In this document: positions 36,983 through 46,800 of the stretch, one piece after another
How the letters are laid out: each line of letters starts with the position of its first letter
Numbering within the stretch: the stretch's first letter is position 1
NCBI RefSeq assembly: GCF_011440395.1
Contig: NZ_JAAOIX010000006.1
Span: 1-64,000, forward strand
Length of the DNA stretch: 64,000 bases
Direction of reading: 5' to 3'
Source: Pseudomaricurvus alcaniphilus
GTDB lineage: Bacteria > Pseudomonadota > Gammaproteobacteria > Pseudomonadales > Cellvibrionaceae
The notes under the pieces: generated by a model
The model's input: only the letters and a program-made list of their open reading frames with translations
What the model was told of the DNA's origin: nothing
Database searches by the model: none
Translations under genes and position numbers: made by a program

Positions 36983-37378
36983 TCAACTGCAGTCAGTGGC
37001 GGCATCATCGCGAGCTGCTGCTTCACCATAGACACTGGCGATCGCCTGTTGCCTGATCCGGCGCTCTCTATCACGGTCGGGGGCCTGCCAAAAGACATTG
37101 ATTAAACGATCGAGCTTCTGGTTTGCGTGGTTTATGCCGTCGCTATTTGCGGCGCTGGAATGGCGACCCTGATGCAATTGCGTGTCTCTTTGATGGGAAG
37201 GCTCCTGTTCTGCCGGGTGCGAAGAATATTGTTTTAATTGTGGCATCAATTCGACTCCCTGGTCTTTGCGCGAGGGCATATTATGTTCAGCCAGGGTAAG
37301 CAATTCTATGGGGTGATTTCCTAAATTTGCCGCCACTGCACTGGCGGCTTTTGTCACTTGCGCAGCGACAGCACCCAC
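36983..37378 (-). CDS. Hypothetical protein downstream of the response regulator
   Basis: An open frame of up to 131 residues, starting at GTG inside the last codons of the response regulator gene (25-base overlap). Alternative internal ATG starts exist. The sequence is hydrophilic, Gln/His/Arg-rich, with no signal, membrane segment or recognised domain. Overlap with the regulator suggests co-transcription. It may equally be an untranslated tail, because no good ribosome site is visible. Confidence 0.35.
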   Translation of the reverse strand: MGAVAAQVTKAASAVAANLGNHPIELLTLAEHNMPSRKDQGVELMPQLKQYSSHPAEQEPSHQRDTQLHQGRHSSAANSDGINHANQKLDRLINVFWQAPDRDRERRIRQQAIASVYGEAAARDDAATDCS

Positions 37379-38028
37379 TCTACTGCACGGTGAACCAGCC
37401 GGGTACTGTCAGATACGCCGATTTTCCGTTTGATGTGTTCGCGGTGGGCATCCACGGTTTTGGGACTGACGTGCAATTTGGCGGCGATTTCCTTGCTGGA
37501 GTAGCCATTGCCGATAAGGTTAAAAATCTGCAACTCCCGCTCGGACAGGGTATTCACCGGCTCATCGGTTTCCTGGGGCGCACCGCTAGCCTGGTGTTGC
37601 AGCATGCGATTTGCCAGCTGCTTGCTGATGTACATATCCCCGCCGCAGACCAGCTCTAATGCCTCCGCCAGCTTTTCCGGGTTATCCTGTTTGCATATAT
37701 AACCGTTGGCACCGGCTTTGATCGCGCGCTCGCCGTACATAAATTCCTCGTACATTGAGGCCACCAGGATGCGCAGGTTGGGGTGGGTTCGCCTGGCCTG
37801 CTGAATCAGGCGCAGACCGCTGTCATCGCCCAGGTTCAGGTCGACGACCATCATGTCGGGAGCTTCGCTTTCCAGCGACAGCATCGCCGAGTTCAGGTTG
37901 TCGGCCTCGGCACAGACCGCAAGGCCACCCAAATGATTAATCACCGACTTGAGACCTTCGCGAAAAGTAGGGTGATCATCGACCAGCAGGACTTTGGCGG
38001 TTCGACCGGGTATTGGCATTGAATTCAT
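37354..38028 (-). CDS. NarL/FixJ-type response regulator
   Basis: A 224-residue two-component response regulator. The receiver domain (about 10-130) has the acidic pocket DDHP and phospho-acceptor Asp in MMVVDLNLGDDSG (about 60), with Lys in GYICKQDNPEK (about 112). The LuxR-type DNA-binding domain follows (about 155-224) with LSERELQIFNLIGNGYSSKEIAAKL and VSPKTVDAHREHIKRK. No sensor kinase gene is adjacent, so it is an orphan in this window. It lies on the same strand just downstream of the PKS-NRPS operon, 364 bases from its last gene, but is probably separately transcribed. Confidence 0.92.
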   Translation of the reverse strand: MNSMPIPGRTAKVLLVDDHPTFREGLKSVINHLGGLAVCAEADNLNSAMLSLESEAPDMMVVDLNLGDDSGLRLIQQARRTHPNLRILVASMYEEFMYGERAIKAGANGYICKQDNPEKLAEALELVCGGDMYISKQLANRMLQHQASGAPQETDEPVNTLSERELQIFNLIGNGYSSKEIAAKLHVSPKTVDAHREHIKRKIGVSDSTRLVHRAVEWVLSLRK

Positions 38029-38391
38029 TATTATGGTGTCTATTTCAGCGCTCGAGGCGGCCTCATGCCACCTTCCTGCAGCTCGATTACCCGCGTGCCC
38101 AAACGATATCTAATAGATAGTTAATGGATAAAGTGAGGAGGGCTCAAAGCTGGAAATTCTATTGTAGCCCCTGAATGAATCATATAGGAAATATTCCTAG
38201 TGTTGAATACTGCCAAGTGTGGGAAGTCAGGATCGATAAACCGCTGTAGCCCGGCTGCTCAGCAGCACTGGCCGGAGCTCAAAGGCTAGCTGGCCCCGAC
38301 ACTCGCAGCCAGGATTCGCGACCAATGGCCGACAATTTTTGCTGGCAGTGATGCCGGCTTCGAACCGATTATGCGCCCATTCGCAATTCCA
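38029..38391. other. Intergenic region upstream of the response regulator
   Basis: 363 bases with no gene. It contains a palindrome TAGGAA-ATA-TTCCTA at 38185-38199, about 157 bases upstream of the regulator start. No terminator was evident at the end of the PKS-NRPS operon. Confidence 0.4.
38185..38199. promoter_or_regulatory. Palindrome TAGGAA-N3-TTCCTA
   Basis: A perfect 6-base inverted repeat with a 3-base spacer, AT-rich and well separated from coding DNA. Possible binding site, for example for the neighbouring LuxR-type regulator itself. Confidence 0.3.
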
Positions 38392-39201
38392 TCAGCCGCA
38401 GTTCGAAGCTGGAAATTGGAGTGTTTCAGGGCGCGACCGCTGCTGCAGGCGGCGCAAGTTGAATTCCAGCACTGATTCATTCAGGAACTGCAGCACCTGC
38501 TCACTGTGCTGGTTGATAAAGAAATGGCCGCCGTCGAACCAGTAGGCCTCGATCACAGACTGGTAGAGCGGGCACCAAGCGGACAACTGCTCCGGGGAAA
38601 CGAAGGGGTCGTCCAAACCGCCCAGCAGGGTGAGCTGGCCGGCGATCTGTTGCTTCGATCTGTTGCGATAGGTCTCCACCAGCTTGTAGTCTGCGCGCAG
38701 GGCGGGTGTGCACAGTGCCATCAATTCCCGGTTGCGCAGTATCTGCGCCGGGGTGCCACCGAGTCGCGCCACGGCGGCGACGAACTCGGCCTCCGGCAGC
38801 TGGTGTATGGGCGGGCCAGGGCGCTGGTGGAATGGCGCTGTGGCGGCGGAAATTACCGTGTGCAACGGCGCCGGCAGGGCACGTTTTTGCAGTGCCAGCC
38901 CCAATTCATAGGCCAGCTTGGCGCCGAGACTGTGGCCAAAAAATACCAGTGGTTTATCCAGCAGCTCGGCGCTGGCACTGGCCAGGTCCCGAACCAGCGT
39001 GTCCATGTCGTCGTAGGGGGTTTCGAACAGGCGCACACCGCGGCCGGGCAACTGGCAGATCACCAGCTCCACCTCGGGGTGCAGGTCGGCTTGCCAGCCC
39101 AAAAAATGGTTGGCGTTGCCGCCGGCGTAGGAAAAACACACCAGACGCAGCTGTGCGTCCGGCCTGGCGGTGGCGATATGAAACAGTGAACTTGTGTGCA
39201 T
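38392..39201 (-). CDS. Type II thioesterase of the PKS-NRPS locus
   Basis: A 269-residue stand-alone thioesterase of the GrsT/TEII family, which removes mis-primed or stalled acyl groups from carrier proteins. It shows the N-terminal FSYAGGNANHF block, LPGRGVRL, the nucleophile motif GHSLGAKLAYELG (Ser at about 92), and a C-terminal Asp/His segment (GGLDDPFVS, then GGHFFINQH). It is the last gene of the minus-strand run that begins with the PKS. This gene order fixes its role in editing of the PKS-NRPS assembly line with good confidence. Confidence 0.9.
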   Translation of the reverse strand: MHTSSLFHIATARPDAQLRLVCFSYAGGNANHFLGWQADLHPEVELVICQLPGRGVRLFETPYDDMDTLVRDLASASAELLDKPLVFFGHSLGAKLAYELGLALQKRALPAPLHTVISAATAPFHQRPGPPIHQLPEAEFVAAVARLGGTPAQILRNRELMALCTPALRADYKLVETYRNRSKQQIAGQLTLLGGLDDPFVSPEQLSAWCPLYQSVIEAYWFDGGHFFINQHSEQVLQFLNESVLEFNLRRLQQRSRPETLQFPASNCG

Positions 39202-39250
39202 GGCTAATGTGCTCCCGGATTGTGAGGTGTGAGGTGTGTGGTGTGTGGTT

Positions 39251-40480
39251 TCAGAAATAAAACTTCAAGCTCGCGCGCAGGTAGTCGTCATTGCGAAAGC
39301 CGTGCAGCAGATCGGTGTCTGCCAGGTTGCGGAAGGCCTGTCCTTCCAGCTCCAGTACCAGGTCGTCGCGCAAGCGTGTGTTGAGCTCCAGTCGCAGTGC
39401 CTGGCCACTGGTTTTGCGATCGTGGTAAACCCCCAGCAGCAGGCTGGTCTGGGCGATGTTGTTGGCCGCCAGCCGCAGGCCGAGGAACAGGTCGTTCTGG
39501 AACGTGGTGGTGGCTTGTTCGCCGCGCTGGTCATAGAGGTATTCGGCGATGTAGCCCAGGTCCATGGCGCTGCCAAATACGCCCACCTGGGTGAATTCAA
39601 ACCCGCTGACCAGGGCGTGGTAGCTGCCCTGGCGACTGCCGTGGCGCTGGATGGCTTCCAGTTTTAGCAACAGGCCAGCGCCGGTGCGCTGCAGGTCCAG
39701 GCTGGTCTGTTCGATCTGTTCATAGTAGGGCGATAACACCAACTCACCGGCGGCGTTGAATTTCGGGTCCAGCAGGGGCTCGCGGCTGGTTCCGCGAAAG
39801 TAGGCGAGGCCCAGGTCCCAGGCGCCCAGGGTGTGGGCGTAGCGCAGGGCCACGTCCTGGTGTTTGTCTTCGGCCCCGGAGGCGTAGCGGCTGCGGCTGG
39901 CGTCGATGGGGAGAGCGGGGTTGAGGCGGGCGCCGGGGGCTGCGAACACGCGCTCGCGAAAGCCCGGCAACCAGAACAGTTGCAGGTTGCCCCAGTCCTG
40001 GTGGGTCTGCCATTTGAGCATCGGCTGGCCCAGTTTCACTTCCTCGTCGATATTGTCTGCCACTGAGGTCTGGTTGAGTATGTCCACCAGGTGGCGCGAC
40101 TCGGTGACGCCCCAAAACTCGGTGGCAAAGCCTATTTTGACGTCAAATCTATCGGCGTAATAACTCAGCGCCAGGGTGCGCAGGTCGGCCCGCTGGCGAT
40201 TTTCGTCATGGCGGTCCCAGCCCAGGTAGCCGTCGAACTCAACCAGCCAGCGCTGGTCGGCAAAGTACTGATCCCAGCCGAGGCTGGCATAGGCGTATTG
40301 ATCAGCGCTGTAGTTGTCGCGCCCCGCTGCGGCCTTTTGCGGGAAGAACTGGTATTCCACTCCCAGTTCCAGGTCCGGGCTGGCGGCGCCCACGCCGTAA
40401 CTCAGTAGCGCAGCGAGAAGCGCTACGCCGATGGTCGCGAGCAGGGGGCAGGTGCGGGGCTTGGGCTTTATCGGGCATTC
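39251..40480 (-). CDS. Outer-membrane beta-barrel protein of the export set
   Basis: About 409 residues with an export signal (CPLLATIGVALLAALLSYGVGAAS). The mature protein is rich in alternating aromatic/hydrophilic segments (LELGVEYQFFPQ, YAYASLGWDQYF, LRLELNTRLRDDLVLELEGQ). It ends in LKFYF, with a terminal Phe as in outer-membrane barrels. It resembles large barrel proteins (DUF1302-like) that travel with MMPL transporters and LolA-like proteins, but a family cannot be named with certainty. Start uncertain: 40480 has GGAA 7 bases upstream; 40486 and 40513 are alternatives. It lies 78 bases after the LolA-like gene, in the same operon. Confidence 0.7.
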   Translation of the reverse strand, partial: ECPIKPKPRTCPLLATIGVALLAALLSYGVGAASPDLELGVEYQFFPQKAAAGRDNYSADQYAYASLGWDQYFADQRWLVEFDGYLGWDRHDENRQRADLRTLALSYYADRFDVKIGFATEFWGVTESRHLVDILNQTSVADNIDEEVKLGQPMLKWQTHQDWGNLQLFWLPGFRERVFAAPGARLNPALPIDASRSRYASGAEDKHQDVALRYAHTLGAWDLGLAYFRGTSREPLLDPKFNAAGELVLSPYYEQIEQTSLDLQRTGAGLLLKLEAIQRHGSRQGSYHALVSGFEFTQVGVFGSAMDLGYIAEYLYDQRGEQATTTFQNDLFLGLRLAANNIAQTSLLLGVYHDRKTSGQALRLELNTRLRDDLVLELEGQAFRNLADTDLLHGFRNDDYLRASLKFYF

Positions 40481-40557
40481 CATATCGAGCATTCCAGGGC
40501 TGTGGGTTACCAATTAATTTACGCAAAAATGTGTCGCAAACATCGGCAGGAGTCGGC

Positions 40558-41406
40558 TTATTGCAGTCGATTGAGTTTGGACTGGGCCAGGTCGGCTTCG
40601 GTCAGCCCCGTGGCGAACTGGTAGTCCTTCCAGAGCAGTTGGGTAACCCGGCCGGTCTGGTGGTTGGTCATGATCATGCGGCCGGGGCGCCACCACTGCC
40701 CCTGGTACTGGCGATAGTCCTCAAACCGCAGGGTCTTCAGCAGATCGCCCTTGCGGTCGAAGTAGTCGATGCGGCGCGGCCGGAAAATGGTTTTGTCGAC
40801 CCACTCGTGCAGTTTGCTGTAGCCCGAATCTTCATAGAGGGGTGTGTTTTCCACAAGGAAGCAGTCGACGTCGTCGACGCGATCGGATTTCAGGAAACGG
40901 TAGCCGTACTTTTCCGGCTGCCAGGTGGAGATATCCTCGTAGGCGAATTCACTGCCCACAAAGGGGCCGGACTTGCTCCGGGTGGAGATGCGCTTGACCC
41001 GTTTGATGGCCGGCAGGTACAGCCATTGATCGTCGGGCTTGAGGCCGTGGGAGTGAATCAGGATGGCGGTGCCCTCCACGTCCCGGGGACTGCGAAAGAC
41101 ATTGACGGAGTGGTCGCCGTCACCGCTAATTTCCAGTACTTTGCTGAAGAACTCGCGCTCGCTCAGCACCTGGTCGTTTTGCATCAGGATCATTTCAGCC
41201 TCCACCACGTAGTCGCCGAAGCCGGCGTCGCGGCGCTCGGTTTCGTGGGCGATTGCCAGGCCTTTTTGCACCGGGTCGTGCAGTTGCTCGAGTTTGTCGA
41301 GGCTGGCCCACAGCGGGGTACTGATGACCAGTGCCAGGGCCGGCACCAAGAGAAATACCAGTGACCGTGCCAGCCGCCGGGTAGAACCAGGGGTAGTGAA
41401 ATACAT
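40558..41406 (-). CDS. Outer-membrane lipoprotein-sorting (LolA-like) protein
   Basis: About 282 residues with a cleavable signal (SLVFLLVPALALVISTPLWA). The mature part belongs to the LolA/LolB-like fold family annotated as outer membrane lipoprotein-sorting protein. Recognisable segments are QWLYLPAIKRVKRISTRSKS, FVGSEFAYEDI and WWRPGRMIMTNHQTG. Such proteins carry hydrophobic cargo across the periplasm. Start at 41406 has AGGAG 7 bases upstream; an open frame of 31 further codons overlaps the transporter gene. With the MMPL protein upstream and the barrel downstream, it completes a candidate envelope-spanning export route. Confidence 0.85.
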   Translation of the reverse strand: MYFTTPGSTRRLARSLVFLLVPALALVISTPLWASLDKLEQLHDPVQKGLAIAHETERRDAGFGDYVVEAEMILMQNDQVLSEREFFSKVLEISGDGDHSVNVFRSPRDVEGTAILIHSHGLKPDDQWLYLPAIKRVKRISTRSKSGPFVGSEFAYEDISTWQPEKYGYRFLKSDRVDDVDCFLVENTPLYEDSGYSKLHEWVDKTIFRPRRIDYFDRKGDLLKTLRFEDYRQYQGQWWRPGRMIMTNHQTGRVTQLLWKDYQFATGLTEADLAQSKLNRLQ

Positions 41407-41479
41407 AATCGTCGCTCCTGTGACGGGTAATTGGATCGCGTTTACTGTGAATTTGGTGCTGTGCATGCCGTGCTGTACA

Positions 41480-43882
41480 TCAACTGGTGATCGCGCCAAT
41501 GGGCTCGCCTGTGGTTGGTGTGCTGGCTGCCGTGCTGGCCGGAATGGTGGCCGGGGTACTAACGGCCGCCGGCTCCTCTGTCGAATCGGTGCTCCGCTCG
41601 CGACCGCGGTCCACCAGCACCAGCACGGCGGGCAGCAGGGTCAGGTCCAGCAGCAGCGCCAGCGCAATCGCCAGTGCGGTGAGTGAACCCATACCGGCGT
41701 TGATTTCGAAACTGGAAAAGCCCAGCACCGCGAAGCCACCGGCCAGCGCTATGGACGTGATTACCAGTGCCTTGCCGACCCGGGCAAAGGTGTAGCGCAC
41801 CGCAGCGCGGGCGTCGTAACCGAGCAGGCGCCGGGCGTGCAGGTAGCGGCTGATGATATGCACGGTGTCGTCGACCACGATGCCCAGGGTCAGGGCCGCG
41901 ACCACCGACAGTGCCATACCCACCTGTCCCACCAGCAGGCCCCAGATACCAAACGCAACCAGCGCCGGCAGCAGGTTCGGCAGCAGGCTGAGCAGGCCGT
42001 ATTTGAAGGAGCGGAAGATCAGCACCAGCAGCAGGGAGATGACCACCAGGGCGATAGCGGTACCGGTCAACATGCTGGTGATATTGCGCATGCCGATATG
42101 GGCAAACATGATGGTGAGACCGGTGCCTTCACTGAATTGGATGTTCTCGCCGTGGGCCTGCAGCCATTCCTGCACCCGCCCGTCAAAGGCCAGCACTTCG
42201 GCGCTGGACAGGGTTTTCAGGGTGGCGGTGACGCGGCTGGCATCCTTGCTGCCGTTGATGCGGTCACGCAGGTCGAGGCCGTAGGGCAGCGACATTTCAT
42301 ACATCAGCAGGTATTGCGCCGCCAATTCGCGGGATTGCGGCAGCCGCGCAAAGGCCGGGTCGTCGCCGTGCATATTGCGGTTCAGGCGGCGGTAAATGTC
42401 GGTGATGCTGTTGACGTGCAGCACTTCCCCCTGGGCTCGCAACCACTGGGTAAAATCATCCAGCGTCTGCAGGTAGTCCGGATCGTTGACGCCGCCGTCG
42501 GCGGGGCTGGCGATGGCGTAGTCGATGTAGTAGATGCCGGTCAGGTGCTCGGTGGTGAAATCCGTGTGCTGGCGAAATTCGATGCTGTCATCGAAGTACT
42601 TGACGAACTCATCGTTGAGACTGTTCTTGACGATGCCGGCGCTGAGACCGGCGGCCAGCAGCAGGGAGCCGAGAGCAAACCTCGCCGGGTGCCGGGTAAT
42701 GGCAACGGCCAGTTGGTCGAGCCAGCTCTGCAAGCGGCTGCTGCCCGTTGCTGTGACTTTAGTGCGCAGCAACATCATCAGCGCCGGCAGCAGGGTCAGG
42801 CTAAAGAACAGTGCCGTCAACACGCCCAGGGCGGTGATGTTGCCCAGGTCGCGAAACGGTGGTGCCTCGCTGGTATTGAGGCAGAGAAAGCCGATGCCGG
42901 TGGTGACACTGGTGATCAGCACCGGTTTGAGGTTGCTCTGCAGGCTGTGCTGCATGGCGGTCTTTTTATTCTCGCCGTTACGCCGCGCCAGCAGGTAACC
43001 GGCCAGCAGGTGCACGCAATCGCAGATGGCGATGGTGAGAATAATGTTCGGGGCGTTGATGCTGACCGGATTGAGCAATATGCCCAGCCAACCCGCCAGG
43101 CCCATGGCGGCGACGATGGACAGGGTCAACACCAGCAGTGCCACCAGGCTGGCGCTGAGCGAACCCATGATCAACCCCATCAGCGTCAGGGCCAGCACCA
43201 GCATGGCCGGCACCAGGGTCTGCATATCCCGCTCGGAAGACTCGGCAAAGGCGTTGTCCATCATCACCACACCGCTGAGATACAAATCTATGTCCGGGTA
43301 GCGGGCGCGAATGTCGTCCGCCAGTGCCCGTACGTGCGCCACTACCACGGGCACGCTGCTAAGTTCCTTGCCCTTGGGGATATTGATGGTGACGTTGATG
43401 CCCGTAACCTTGCCATCCGGGGAGATGGCGCGATTGCGCAGCAGGGGATCGTCCAGGGCAATAGCGCGGATGGCAGCCAGTTGCTCGGGATTCAGCGACC
43501 CGGCGTCGAGCACCAGGTCATCGACCACGATATCGTCACCTTCGGCGTAGCTGTGCTTGTAGTTGGTGATGGAATCCACGCGGCTGGAAAACGGAATCTG
43601 CCAGGCGTTGGTGGTGAGTTCCTGCACCAGTGCCAGCACCCGGTTATTGAAGACTCCGTCCGCCGGTGCCAGCACAAACAGCACATTGTCCACCTTGGTG
43701 TAGGTTTGTTCCATCCGGTCGAGGGAGAGGATCTGCGGGTTTTCCGGACTGAAATAAATGCGCAGGTCCGACTTGAACGACAGCCGCGGAATACCCGCGG
43801 CTGTCGCGGCCAGCACCAGCAGGGCGAGCAGCAGAACTGCAATCGGGTGCTCGGTAACAAAGCGAAAATAGCGTCCTGACAT
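41480..43882 (-). CDS. MMPL/RND-family exporter
   Basis: An 800-residue inner-membrane transporter with the RND/MMPL (HpnN-like) layout: one N-terminal membrane helix, a large periplasmic loop (about 30-220), five helices, a second loop and five more helices. Typical segments are NIILTIAICDCVHLLAGYLL and the repeat-related VAALTLGIVVDDTVHIISRYL, with Asp residues in the helix expected to drive proton coupling. The start lies 2 bases after the NRPS stop, so the two are coupled. The family exports lipids and lipopeptides, which suits the PKS-NRPS product. The C-terminal tail is a low-complexity Ala/Thr/Ser/Pro region. Confidence 0.9.
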   Translation of the reverse strand: MSGRYFRFVTEHPIAVLLLALLVLAATAAGIPRLSFKSDLRIYFSPENPQILSLDRMEQTYTKVDNVLFVLAPADGVFNNRVLALVQELTTNAWQIPFSSRVDSITNYKHSYAEGDDIVVDDLVLDAGSLNPEQLAAIRAIALDDPLLRNRAISPDGKVTGINVTINIPKGKELSSVPVVVAHVRALADDIRARYPDIDLYLSGVVMMDNAFAESSERDMQTLVPAMLVLALTLMGLIMGSLSASLVALLVLTLSIVAAMGLAGWLGILLNPVSINAPNIILTIAICDCVHLLAGYLLARRNGENKKTAMQHSLQSNLKPVLITSVTTGIGFLCLNTSEAPPFRDLGNITALGVLTALFFSLTLLPALMMLLRTKVTATGSSRLQSWLDQLAVAITRHPARFALGSLLLAAGLSAGIVKNSLNDEFVKYFDDSIEFRQHTDFTTEHLTGIYYIDYAIASPADGGVNDPDYLQTLDDFTQWLRAQGEVLHVNSITDIYRRLNRNMHGDDPAFARLPQSRELAAQYLLMYEMSLPYGLDLRDRINGSKDASRVTATLKTLSSAEVLAFDGRVQEWLQAHGENIQFSEGTGLTIMFAHIGMRNITSMLTGTAIALVVISLLLVLIFRSFKYGLLSLLPNLLPALVAFGIWGLLVGQVGMALSVVAALTLGIVVDDTVHIISRYLHARRLLGYDARAAVRYTFARVGKALVITSIALAGGFAVLGFSSFEINAGMGSLTALAIALALLLDLTLLPAVLVLVDRGRERSTDSTEEPAAVSTPATIPASTAASTPTTGEPIGAITS

Positions 43883-43884
43883 GA

Positions 43885-46800
43885 TTAAATCTCCCTCTCT
43901 TGTAAGCGGCGGGCCAGTGCAGCGGCGAGCCCCTCGGCCTGTGCCGGTGCCAGCATGGTGATGTGATCTCCGGCCACCAGTTGCACTTGCACCGGGCCGC
44001 TGGCGTATCCCTGCCAGCCGAGGCTCGACTGCGCCAGGTCGAGCCCGGGGTCGTCATGGTGGCGATAATCGTAGTGCGGATTGAAATCCCGGGCGCGGTA
44101 CAAAGTGACAGGGATTTTGTGAATATTCCCTTGCTCTTGATAGTGCAATTGGGCGTTGCCAATAAACACTTGCAGCAAGCCGCGGATCTGCGCCAGTGGC
44201 GTGTTGTTCGCTACCACCCCGGCGCGGGACAATACCCCGCGCAACACCTCCAGTTGCTCGTCGGCCCCCAGGGGTTCCAGCGCGACCGGGTCCAGTGCCA
44301 GCTCCTGGCCGGTCATTTGCGCAATGCTGCCCACCAGGATGCCGATCCACTGCGCGCGGCTGGGCGCGGCGCCGGGCCGCGGGGTGAAAAAGTGCGGCGC
44401 CGGGGCATCGAGAATCAGCAGTTGCTCGATCTCCGCGCCGCTGGCCACCAGCTGCTGGGTGATGGCATGGGCAATCAGCCCACCCACGCAGTGGCCGCCG
44501 ATCAGGTAGGGGCCCTGTGGCTGTCGTTGGCGGATCTCAAGTACCATTGCAGCGGCGATCTCCTGCAGGTTGTCCAGGGGCGCGCTGACGCCATCCAACC
44601 CTCGCGCCTGCAGGCCGTAGACCGGGCGCTGGTGGCCCAGTTGCTCGGCCAGGGGATAAAAATACAGCACGTTGCCGCCACCGCCGGGCACCAGGAACAG
44701 GGGTGTCTGGTCGCCCTCCTGCTGGATCGCCACCAGGGAATTCCAGTGTTGCTGCGGTTGTGCCTCGATCAGCTGGGCCAGGCCGGCGATGGTGGGATGC
44801 TGCATCAGGCTGGCCAGCGGCAGTCGCTGGCCCAGTTCGGTTTCGATGGCCGCCATAAGACGCACGGCCAGCAGCGAGTGACCGCCGAGGGCGAAGAAGT
44901 TGTCGTCAATGGACAGCCGCTGTACCGGCAATAGTTCGCGCCAGAGGCGCAGCAAGGTGCGCTCCACCTCATTGCGCGGCGCCAGGGCTGCTCCCTGGCG
45001 GGCGCCCTCGAATCGGTGCTCGGGCAGGGCCCGGCGATCGACCTTGCCGTTGGGGGTGAGGGGCATGGCGGGCAGGAATTCCAGCGCCGCGGGGACACAG
45101 TGGGCGGGCAGCAGTTCTGCAGCTTGTTGCAGGATCGCGGCCGCATCTGTATCGCTACCGTCGCGGGTAGCGAAGGCCAGCAGATACTCACTGCCATCGC
45201 CGTGGGCACGCTTTACCACCACCGTTTCATGGACCCCGCGGCAGCGATTCAACATGGCTTCTACCTCGCCCAGTTCGATGCGGAAGCCGCGCAATTTGAC
45301 CTGGTCATCCATGCGCTGCAGGTACTCGATATTGCCATCGGGCAGGTAGCGCACCAGGTCGCCGCTGCGGTAGAGGTGTGTCGTTCTATCGCCACGGAAA
45401 GAATCGCCACTGAAAGGGTCGGCGATAAATTTGCTGGCGTTCAGTTGCTCGCGCTTGAAGTAGCCCCGGGCGACCCCGATGCCGCCGATCAGCAGCTCGC
45501 CGTTGACGCCGATGGGTACCGGCTGCAGGTGTTTGTCGACCACGTGAATCTGGATATTGGCAATGGGCTTGCCGATTGGCACCACGCTGCCGCTGCTGTC
45601 CGGCCGACACTGCCAGGCGGTGACATCGATGGCGGCTTCGGTGGGGCCGTAGAGGTTGTGCAGTTCGGTATCCAGCTGCTGGAAAAAGCGCTGCTGCAGG
45701 TCGTGGCTCAAGGCTTCACCACTGCAGATCACGCGCCGGATACTGTCACAGCGGGACACTTCCGGGTTGGCGACAAACAGGCTCAGCATGGAGGGCACAA
45801 AATGCAAGGTGGTTATCTGTTCCCGGCGGATAATGTCGATCAGGTAATCCACATCCTTGTGCCCGTCGGGCCGGGCAATCACCAGCCGGGCGCCGGCCAG
45901 TAGCGGCCAGAAAAACTCCCACACCGAGACGTCGAAACTGAACGGGGTTTTCTGCAGCACGCTGTCCGCAGCGGTCAGTTGATAGGCTTCCTGCATCCAC
46001 AGCAGGCGATTGCAGATGCCGGCGTGGGTGTTCATGGCGCCTTTGGGGTTGCCGGTGGAGCCGGAGGTGTAAATCATGTACGCCAGGTTGCTGGGGCCCA
46101 CCGGCAATTGCGGGTCGTCGGCGGCGTAATCTTCAAGGAACAATTGCTCGACGCACACGATCCGGGTGTCTAGCTCGGGCAGCTTGGCCAACAGCGGCGC
46201 CTGGGTAAGCAGCAGTGGCGTCTCCATGTCTTGCAGGAGAAAGCCCAGCCGGGCAGCGGGGTAGTTGGGGTCCACCGGCACGTAGGCGCCGCCGGCTTTG
46301 ATGATCGCCAACAGGGCAATCACCATATCAAAGCTGCGCTCCATGCAGACCCCCACCTTGGTTTCCAGCTCCACCCCCTGCTGCAACAGAAAGTGGGCCA
46401 GGCGGTTGGCGTGGGCGTTCATGGCCGCGTAGGTCATTTCCTCGTCACCGAACTTGAGCGCTACGGCATTGGGCGTGCGCGCCACCTGGGCTTCGATCAA
46501 CTGTTGCAGGTTGTCGTGGGGCGGATACGCGCGACGGGTGTCGTTCCAGCGCGCCAGTTGCTGCTGCTCGGCCTCACTGAGCATGTTCAGCCGGGCGATG
46601 GGCGACTCTGGGTTGGTGACCATCGACTGCAACAACTCCTGGTAGTGGGTTGCCAGCATTTCGATCTGCGGCTCGTCGAACAGGGCGGTGTTGTACTTGA
46701 GGATGCCGCACAGTTTGTCGCGGTTGTCGGTCAGTTCCAGCTCCAGCTCGAACTGCCCCTCCTGCTGGTTGAGGGGGTATTGGCGCAGGTCGAGGCCGGC

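Noticed and set aside
41837-43879. 680-codon plus-strand open frame opposite the MMPL gene
   Set aside because: It is Gln/His/Gly-rich antisense read-through of a high-GC gene with strong MMPL motifs on the other strand; no start site or family features.
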